Source: Siphonodentalium dalli (lineage: Eukaryota; Mollusca; Scaphopoda; Gadilida; Siphonodentaliidae). Taken from it: a stretch of 64,000 nucleotides of DNA. Below are positions 55,922-64,000 of this stretch, in pieces. The stretch's first letter is position 1; each line of letters begins with the position of its first letter. The translations under genes and the position numbers were made by a program. Where the stretch lies: the NCBI GenBank assembly GCA_032622095.1, contig CP136062.1, positions 143,486,351 to 143,550,350 of the forward strand, given 5' to 3'. The notes under the pieces are model-generated. The model was not told the DNA's origin, searched no databases, and saw nothing but the letters and a program-made list of their open reading frames with translations.

Positions 55922-56528
55922 GTATGTACATGACATATATTAACCCATGCTCGACTATGCATGTTAATATTCATTCTACATAGACATTAATGCTATATAT
56001 ATTCGCCCTTCACATTTCTGTTCCATCAACTTTAGTTTATAAAGAATCAGACGTGACATGTGAAATGATCGGTTAACATAGAGGGGAATGTTGTGTAATA
56101 CGTGTGGACCTTGGAATTACAATCGTCATGTTGTCATTGCCAAACAACCGCCAATACCCATCTTTGTGCATATTTCGTTAAACTCGTTAAACATAGATTT
56201 TTCAATATTTTGTCAAACTGTGAAACTCGATTTGATGAGCATTTGACAAAATATAATACAGTTAAACTGACAATAGCCTATTATAAGAACAAATTTGTGT
56301 TTGGTTTTGACTTATTTTTTAAATGTTTCGATAACTGTATAACGGGATATTGTGTCAACGTTACACAATGGTTATATCGATGTATGTCTTTTAACCTAGC
56401 AGTCATATTCGCTATAGTAATTTCCAACTCATAGTCATCGAAATGATAGTACGAAACTGCCTTTGAACCGACATCTTTTAAACAAATGTTCATTTTTTAT
56501 TCTGTATAATTATGCACATTTAGATGTG
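55922..56528. other. Intron without recognised features
   Basis: No domain-bearing frame in either strand. Confidence 0.35.
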
Positions 56529-57440
56529 TTTGGCACAAGTTCGGTAGTTATTTTTGGCTCTGCCCAACGTTTCTCGTCGAATTTATCACTCAAACGCAAA
56601 AATATCAGTGTCGTGAAATGTTGGTCGGATACATTTTGGTGGACACAATATTATTGGCGTCTAACTCAAAATATTGTTTAACTGCGATACATTAATTGAT
56701 ATTGTCACGTCGAGGGAATTCAGCAACTATGACTCTGATTGCAAAGCATATTCTCGTGCAAATATGTTCATATTGAGCCTAAATAAACACATATTGGACT
56801 TATTTATCCCCCGCCCGATTTTTTTCGGCTGGGGATAAAGCAATGGGTTCCGTCCGTCCGTCTGTTGTACTGTCCCAAAAAGTTGTCCGGGGGTTATTTT
56901 GAACAATTATCAACAGATTACACATATTTTTGGTATTTTGGTTAACAAGGGGAATATCTTAAATGTATTCGCAAACTAAGCCCGACAGGACATTTTCAAC
57001 AGAGTCATAGCCCTTGGATTGTAATTGTGTTTGACATTGCAATTTAAATTTTAAGCCCGAACTAACACAAATAATGACCAATCTCAAACAAATATTAACT
57101 TATGTCAGTTATATTTTTTAACATATTTTGTAAATGCCCATCCCCAAACTTGCCAACCTGGGCGGAGGATACCGCCGTCGGCGACCGCTTGTTTTGGCAC
57201 AACAATGAACATTTCTCGCCGAATTTATCACTCAAATGAAATATCAGCGTGAAATGTTGGTCAGATACATCTTGGTGGACATAGTATGATTGGCGTCAAA
57301 CTCAAAATTTAAATGCAATATATTACAATAATCACTATTATCATGCAGAAAGAATCCAGCAACTATGACTCTGATTGCACAACACATTCTCGTGCATATA
57401 GGTTCATATTAAACATAAATGTTCACAGACTGGACTTATT
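56529..57440. repeat. Direct duplication, about 660 bp apart
   Basis: 56529-56800 and 57191-57430 share GAATTTATCACTCAAA, GTGAAATGTTGGTC, CTTGGTGGACA-like, CAGCAACTATGACTCTGATT and TTGGACTTATT blocks. The segment between them includes the hairpin-started repeat listed next. A tandem duplication of a 660-bp unit followed by divergence explains it. Confidence 0.65.
56806..57194. mobile_element. Hairpin-ended dispersed repeat, second type
   Basis: Starts TTTATCCCCCGCCCGATTTT with the facing TCGGCTGGGGATAAAG, then CCGTCCGTCCGTCTG and GGGTTATTTTGAACAATTAT. It ends with ACCGCCGTCGGCGACCGCTT. The build (CCCC/GGGG terminal hairpin plus GTCC repeat) parallels the element at 30655 but the sequence differs. 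Confidence 0.5.
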
Positions 57441-57579
57441 ATAGCCCGCTCGAAAATATTTTTTCAAATAATTTTGTTATCAACGGCTTTCATAGATTTG
57501 TGATATGTCAGTTCAAGGAGTTTACAAACTAGACCAGCTCGTACATTTCTACCAGAGTTACGGTTCATTGTTTTTTAAT

Positions 57580-58085
57580 TTTTGTTATTTAGCACCCATG
57601 GAAAGTGGTCCGGGGTTAAGTTCGAACAATTATCAAAAGTTTGGAAACATAGTTGGTATTCGAGTTCACAAGAGAATTATCTGAAAGAGTTGGCAAACTT
57701 TGCTAGAACGGTCGGATATTTTCACCAGAGTTATGGTCCTTTGATTAAATGTTTTATCAATGGATTTTGGTATGTGAGTTCACAAAAAGGGTATCTCACA
57801 CGAGTTCGCAAAATACGTCCGGTCATACATTTTTTACCAGAGTTATGACCCTTTTATTGTAATTGTATTTGTGTTCAGCACCCAGGCAAAGTTGTCTGGG
57901 ATTTATTTCGAACAATTATCAACGGATTTGGAACACAATTGGTATGTGAGTTCACAAGAGAAGTTTCTGAAACGATTTCGCAATCTATAGGCCCGGTCAT
58001 ACATTTTTATCAGAAGTACGACCATTTGATTGTCATTTTTGGCGTTGCAAGTTAAATTTTGAGCCCAGGCTAAACTGATATGGCA
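57580..58085. repeat. Tandem repeats related to the interior of the previous element
   Basis: GAACAATTATCAA, TTGGTAT.TGAGTTCACAA, TTTACCAGAGTTA and CCTTTGATT blocks recur at about 57620, 57770 and 57910 and resemble the interior of 56806-57194. The 88-codon open frame at 57582 is part of it. Confidence 0.6.
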
Positions 58086-59047
58086 TCAACGTTGTTTTTC
58101 GATAGATATATCAGCTATAGATGTATCAGTGGGTGTACTACATACTGTATAAATCCGTGAATCGAAATTATACTAAGTATGTTTTTTGCCAACTGAAACA
58201 TCTATATGCTCATATAGACCAATCTAAAAACGACATTGATGGTTATAATTACGATTAAACTTGTTCAACTATCTACTATTAATCCATCTTAGAAAATATA
58301 TTGCCACAACAGGATTTGGCAACGACTTAGCAAACTTTCAGAAAATAACTACACCTCAACTTCAATGTTCAGCTATAAATTATCCAGGATGAAAAAATAC
58401 TTGTTTTGCTACGATTTACATTTAAAGTGACTCAAATACGGTCTAAAAAATTATCAACACAGACAGATTCGAGTCCTAAGCGACTGGTTAGTGACCACCC
58501 GTAAAGTTAATAACTCCCATCCCGATGTAATTTGTAAACAAATGCCCTGGTCACATCTATTCTTCTCGTGACAAATGCCATGTCATTCCATGTATGAAGC
58601 AGAAAACATCTCAATAGGGTTGTAATCGGGTAACACATGTTAGTTATTACCAATCAATTTATCTGTGGGTAAATTAAAAACGCGGCACGAATTTTGAGCG
58701 TTCAGTCTGGCATTACAAAACATGAATACGGCTGAATTGCTATGACAAAAGTATAGAATAGTATCCGTAAGAAACATGAAATATGGTCATCAACTACTTT
58801 TTCAAATGTTTCTAGCATTGAGTTTTCGAGTTGTTTTTTCACTGAGATTCTAATGGAATCGATTTCGCGTCATCCGGTGGAGTCATGTGGGGTGACGGTT
58901 ATAGACCCATTTTTCTTAAATTGTCACTACGTGATGTCACTCGTCCACTGCAACATCTATACACCGATAGATCAAGTTGCCCGCTTGCCTCTCGGCCAAT
59001 CAAATGCCCGCATTTCAATATACACGAATGTAGTTGTAATTAAAACG
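58086..59047. other. Intron without recognised features
   Basis: No gene or clear repeat structure seen. Confidence 0.35.
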
Positions 59048-59147
59048 AACCAAAAGCGGCGGCTTTGGGTCGTATATAGACTATATCTGATTTTGTGACG
59101 TCACCAATTATGATCTAATACAACGCTGCTCTTTTGTATTTGAGCGA
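59048..59147 (-). repeat. Dispersed repeat, copy 2 (partner at 25790-25905)
   Basis: Reverse complement of the 25.8-kb copy: GGTCGTATATAGACTATATC and ATTTTGTGACGTCACCAAT. TTACCGATCTACTGT just beyond (59216) also resembles CACCGATCTACTGTG at 25770. Confidence 0.7.
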
Positions 59148-59173
59148 CCACTTTTGTGGTAAAAAGTTATCGG

Positions 59174-59214
59174 AATTCGTGATGTGAAATATAATAAGAT
59201 TCACATCACGAATT
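59174..59214. repeat. Short hairpin, 15-bp perfect arms
   Basis: AATTCGTGATGTGAA and TTCACATCACGAATT with an 11-nt loop. Confidence 0.85.
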
Positions 59215-60257
59215 TACCGATCTACTGTACGACGGTAGGCCTTCAATGTACAGCACTGTACTGTACTGTTAGAAACGAAATAACATGTGGAATTAATTGT
59301 TATCAGACTATATAGTATATGCATCTGATAATCCATAAATATACTATTTTCTGGAATCGAACGGAAACACATAATTAGGAAAAAAGCAGAAGATACATAC
59401 ATTCATCCATATTCAGGCGAATTCGGTCACCGAGGAAAGTTACATGATGACGCTGTTCGTCTATTTTCGTTGAAATCGACACGGTGACATCTTATGAATG
59501 AAATTAACATTATGAATTCGACACGCTGCTCCATATACAATGTAGTATCACAGCCGCAGTGCTCACCCAGCATCAATAAATATATTGGTTATATTCAGTA
59601 AAAATGTTCCCGTTCCCCTCTCGACAAGTTATAACTATCTTCACTTGGATGTTGGTAGCTTATACCATGTATAGTCTAGATGCCAATCAAGACTCCCCGG
59701 CCATCAAGACTACCCGGAAGTACGATTGGCCTAATGTATACTCTAAATTACGATGTATAACTATTTTCACCTGGATGTTCAGCCGTTTGGTCACATATAA
59801 GCGTACAAAGAAAATTTAGTAGTATTAGTATAGGCGGGATATACCATCGTCCACGACTTTATGGTTGATTATGAAATAAGCCTACAGTGAATACATGTTA
59901 CTCCATTGAACGACGCGGTACACAGTGATACCAATTTATAGGCTTATGTAGAACGTATTGCTCACATAGTGACATAAATTTACTTATTTAGTTTTGAAAT
60001 GCGCTCATGTTGAACCTATATCGATCTCCAAATAGGTTCATATTGAGCTTATAATCCAGAACAGGCTGGGTTGCAACATGTTGCAGTGCGGTTACACTGT
60101 GGTATCCATGTCGTACTTGATTAGAATAACAGTCATGCACAACGATCACATGATCTTCCACATTGTATTATTCAACTGTTTCTTGTGTGCTATTGTACGT
60201 GCATATAGAATATAATCTGAATTATCATTTCTTTCAACAATGGCATTTTAGTATCTC
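59215..60257. other. Intron without recognised features
   Basis: No domain-bearing frame seen. Confidence 0.35.
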
Positions 60258-60565
60258 GGGGTCCAGCAGAGGAAAATTTGATGATGCCATTAAACCTTAT
60301 CCAAGTTTCAGTAAATATCTAATTCGCATACGATTTTATTTGTCAGATCATTTGACAAAAATCCGAACATCTAATCATAGTTTACCAAACGAAATGTGCA
60401 AATGGAAATCTAACAAAACAATTTCAAAGTATGTGGTGTTTTAGGGGATGAAATCCATTTTGTTTTAGAATGTGACGTAATTAAAGACCTCAGAGAGAAA
60501 TACATCCCACAATATTATTGGAAATATCCCGTTAGAGAGAAATTCCACAATTTACTCACTATATG
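60258..60565 (+). pseudogene. LINE C-terminal fragment
   Basis: The frame reading FRLS-like ISKYLIRIRFYLSDHLTKIRT and later KVCGVLGDEIHFVLECD and LREKYIPQYYWKYP matches the C-terminal Cys/His knuckle region of the LINE seen at 8482-9346 (there NHRLPIETGNW, HTLLECD, LRRKHIAKYYY). One frameshift near 60430 and loss of everything upstream make it a relic. Confidence 0.55.
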
Positions 60566-61364
60566 AAACGACTTTGCATATTTCTAAAACTTGCATTCAA
60601 ACAGATACAATAGTAATCTCACACAAAGGAAGCAGTGAAGCTGGAGGTACAGAACATAATGGAAAGAGTTAGTATTCCCGTTATGTTGTGTAAATCCTGT
60701 TTCATTGCTAAAAATGAAAAGACTACTGCACTGAAATTATTCATCAATTTTATACCCAGTGCCACTTAGCCAGTTCAGTAAAATTCATCTTTGCATATAT
60801 GTATATATATATATATATTATTGACTAATGTATGGTATATTCATATTATGTACTATGTCATATACCATGTGTTATTAGTGGAACAATAAGTCAATTAGAA
60901 ACCAGAAGGCATCGTGTACTGACGTATACTCTGATTGACTGAGTGCATGGCCCATATACCACTAGTGCTTATGTCGCGCAATTCAGTGTCTTCGGTTCCA
61001 ACACCCTGAGTCCTAAGTATAAGTTAAAATGAAGAATTACTCTAGTACTAGGTTCCATTAAATATGGAATAGAAGATATATCATTTTTAATTTTACCTGA
61101 ATTTTTTGAATTCACGCATATTTTCAACACATATACATATATATGGCCCTGCGGTAATAATAATTGTTGCGTGCTACGAAATAATCAACATCCACTGTGT
61201 GTATCGTTCATGCTTATTATCGAATCAAATTAATGAATTTTAATTGCAATAGCCATATGAGGCCCGAATACCAGTTATGAGGTTATTAATCTTACATTAC
61301 AAATCAACGAATCTCACATACCAGAACATTGATGATATTCTCACACTTGTATATCTATCTGCAG
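60566..61364. other. Intron without recognised features
   Basis: Includes a short (TA)n stretch at about 60798-60818; nothing else recognised before the acceptor at 61364. Confidence 0.35.
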
Positions 61365-62764
61365 TGCGAGATGGACAGCCAGTCACAGGTATAGTGAATA
61401 TAAAGACACTGGATGATGGTCGTTGTGTTACTGATGGCACGAGACACTGCATCGAGCTGAGCCTAGCGAGCCTATCAAAGATTGACAATGAAATGGGATT
61501 CAGATACCAACTCCGATTTCACGTTTACGATATCGCTGGTCATCATACAGTGTTTGAAACGGATTCGTTCACAATGCCGTCTTGGAAGCCACCATCGCCC
61601 GGAATTGTGCATGATGTTGATCCAGCATCCCCAACAGACAAGGACGTCGACTATCACCTGGTGCCTGGGAAGATATGTGTCAGATGGCTTGGTTTTAAAC
61701 ATCGCCGGGGAGTCTCTACTGTCGTTGGAATTGGGTCAGCACCAGGAATAGCGGACGTTATTCCATACATTGAAATACCTTCGAATGTAACGGACCATTG
61801 CATTATATCAGCAACCTTGACCTACAACAGGAGATATTTTGCCAGCGTGGTGGCTAGACATGGCAGTCATCTTAGTGAGTCCTCTTCTGATGGAGTGATG
61901 ATTCTTGATTCGTCTCAGTTGGCAAACAATGCTACTGTTTGGGCATCTGATGTGTGCTCTCCTTTGTTGCCAATATCCACTGAAATAAAAAATGCCCGAT
62001 CTACGGCGACATGGCGTGTAGTCACAGGACAATTATATTCAATCGTAATTCCAATTTATCTTCAAGAGTACATTTTGGTGGATGGTAACCCACTACTGGA
62101 ATTTGACCTATCTGCCGTGGAACCTATTCTAAGTAAAGGAAAAACCATTTACACTATCGTTGTTCGAAAGGATACGGTTGTTGTGGAATACATAAGCCAC
62201 ATCACAAGCGACGTAGTTCTAAGTGAGTTACTCATATACCCATGTCAGAAGAATTTGCGATACCATCATCAGACTGAGTCAGTCACCGTGTTTTGGGATT
62301 TTCCGGAGATATCTGATATTGCAACTGGATACAGCGTTAATCTATATACATACGGGTGTGAATCAGAATACATTATCTCAGAGAATTGTCTCAGTCTGAA
62401 TTTGGAAGTTCGTAGTTCCGGAAAGATGAGAACTTCTGTTCTTCAAACTAGGTTAGAACCAGGTACCACATATGTCAGTGCAGTAACTCCGCATATAAAT
62501 TCGATCGCTCTTGAAGAGACATTTTCCGCTCCATTCCTGGTGATGGATCCTGTGCCTAGTTCGATGGAGATTGTGAAAGCGGTCATTTCTTACAACACAG
62601 TATCAGACTGTACTAACATTTCCATGCAATACGAGCATATGTTGTGTTCGAGCAGAATAGACAAGTATCCTTCGGTGTACCAGTGGTCTGTTGGGCTGGA
62701 TATCAATGGTAGCAAACTGATCAGACCTTGGGCAGTTGATATATCACAGAGCAACATATCTGAC
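61365..62764 (+). CDS. Large exon: fibronectin-III-like extracellular repeats (part 3)
   Basis: A 1400-nt exon between TATCTGCAG and GTGAGT, entering in phase 1 (completing a Val codon with 55921) and leaving in phase 0; 466 full codons without a stop. Blocks include YQLRFHVYDIAGHHTVFETD, PPSPGIVHDVDPASPTDKDV, GKICVRWLGFKHR, YNRRYFASVVARHGSHLSES and VTVFWDFPEISDIATGYSVN, which alternate like beta-strands of FN3-type domains, with paired Cys (RCVTDGTRHC, GCESEYIISENC) and glycosylation motifs (NVT, NAT, NIS). No transmembrane segment is seen yet. The 61277 ATG upstream is intronic. Confidence 0.8.
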
Positions 62765-63422
62765 GTGAGTATATACCATTAGGAAGTTGCATGGTCTGTC
62801 ATATTTAAACACGCACTTATTACTCGTTGGTACATCTAATGATCATCATTGGAATATCCCCAATTCAAGGTTCATTTCCAGTCACTTGATTTTCTTTAAC
62901 ATATTTGGTAGAATATGACCGACTGCTGCTTAAGATACCCACACTGCAAACATGACCAGCAACACGTTTCTATAAATGCAGTACCACAAAAATATAGTAG
63001 GATGCCATATCACGATTCATTGGGTCAGTTTTCTCATAAACGTTTCACGAGTATCCTTCTTTGTCGTAAACCTGCTATGATTGTTTATGCTGCTCATTGA
63101 GTAGTTAAGAGAAAAGAGTGCTTTTCGGGCAACTCAAAGTGTCAGGAATTTGCTTAAATATATACCCAGTGCTCTATTCCCCAAGCTACAACAAAGATCT
63201 AAAAAAATTCAAATTCAAATTCAGTCATTATCATTGTTTTTTTTACTATAGGACATTTGACAAATGCCGGATCTCTAGTGAATGTGTCACTCGTTTAATG
63301 CTCTATCTACATATGATATATATTTGCAGTGTATTAACATCGACAAGCACATACATGTCACTCTTTATGCATGCGTCAAAGCTACTTGTCCATGCGGGAG
63401 TATATTCATCAGTTGTAGAGAG
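62765..63422. other. Intron
   Basis: Phase-0 intron between two well-supported exons; contains a short AAATTCAAATTC tract near 63200 and no further feature. Confidence 0.45.
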
Positions 63423-64000
63423 GTATACGTAACGACACACACCAATGAATATAGCTACCGTCGGCTCTATGAAATTAATGGCGAAGATTCGCTGCTGAGA
63501 ACGGTCAGGGATTTCTTAACCAGCAAATACGTCGGTAATCTGCTCACTAGCCTCCACGATGCTGAGCTAGATTATGCCACGTCAACAACAGACATAGGTG
63601 GAGTTATTCTCCATATGGATGATAGGCTAATTCACTGGTATCTTACCGAGGAAAGAGTCACGCCAACAATGACATGCGCAAAACAACCTGGGTGTATATC
63701 AGAGAGAACATCCAATTCTGGTCTGGCGATTTTTAGCAATCTTAGACTAGTTGATGGTCGACAGTATTATATATGCGCGAGGATAGCGAGTGCGACACAC
63801 GACAGAGAGGCCAATGTGGAACATTTCGACGGATTTGAGGCGTGTGGAAATGGATTTACTGTTAGCGATCATGCCCCGGCTGGTGGTGTGGTGGAGGTTC
63901 TATCGGCCAGCATGGGATACAGTTATACGGGTGATAAAGTGATTTTGCAATGGCATGGATTCTCCGCGGTGTCGAATGACGTTGTGGGAGACCATGTTCA
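63423..64000 (+). CDS. Large exon: fibronectin-III-like extracellular repeats (part 4, cut by window end)
   Basis: The frame is open from an acceptor GTAGAGAG (ending 63422) to the last base, 192 codons, with no stop. Entry in phase 0 matches the donor at 62765. Blocks: VYVTTHTNEYSYRRLYEING, ILHMDDRLIHWYLTEERVT, CAKQPGCISERTS, LVDGRQYYICARIASATHDR and VILQWHGFSAVSN, again FN3-like strands. CGNGFTVSDHAPAGGVVEV is the linker to a next unit. The protein continues beyond the window. Other AG acceptors nearby (after 63410 or 63417) would break the phase. Confidence 0.72.

Noticed and set aside
57582-57848. Small secreted protein gene
   Set aside because: Lies wholly within tandem units related to the 56806 repeat.

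Overview
The window is eukaryotic nuclear DNA, AT-rich and dominated by transposable elements, with small exons far apart in large introns. The exon style (phase-matched extracellular modules), the tandem non-autonomous Helitrons with internal satellites, and the hairpin-ended dispersed repeats suggest a marine invertebrate, most probably a mollusc. This is inference from repeat and gene style; no sequence here fixes the species. No prokaryotic gene, CRISPR array or tRNA was found.

Host gene. Ten plus-strand exons can be supported, with consistent splice phases throughout: a partial C-type lectin-like exon (2189-2323), a thrombospondin type 1 exon (28920-29084), an EGF-like exon (45530-45652), two module exons (47499-47759, 50885-51023) and four large exons with fibronectin-III-like repeats (52216-53386, 54727-55921, 61365-62764, 63423 to the window end). 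An eleventh, weak candidate lies at 2463-2508. They read best as one large secreted or cell-surface modular protein that runs off the right edge. The join of the lectin exon to the rest, across 26 kb of repeats, is the least certain part.

Repeat layout. 3.6-7.6 kb holds seven head-to-tail non-autonomous Helitrons (six family A, one family B). Each starts with TC and ends with a GC hairpin plus CTAG or a one-base variant; family A carries a 122-bp satellite. 8.5-9.3 kb is the 3' end of a LINE. 10.9-22.8 kb is a second Helitron array (family C). One of its copies is interrupted at 14.47-16.90 kb by a compound insert containing a foldback MITE, a degenerate satellite, a 5S rRNA-like sequence and a 153-bp hairpin. 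23.1-25.8 kb is a broken CR1-like LINE on the minus strand.

The most layered locus is 32.6-44.2 kb. A foldback-type element has terminal inverted repeats built from a 16-bp minisatellite and is flanked by a 9-bp duplication. A 9.16-kb Ty3/gypsy-type LTR retrotransposon sits inside its left terminal repeat with a 5-bp duplication. A Harbinger-like MITE with a TTA duplication lies inside the foldback element and contains a Helitron. The retrotransposon has near-identical LTRs, a textbook -1 frameshift heptamer between gag and pol, and several disabling changes in gag and pol.

The remaining introns carry small palindromic elements, tandem duplications, microsatellites and LINE fragments, or nothing recognisable.
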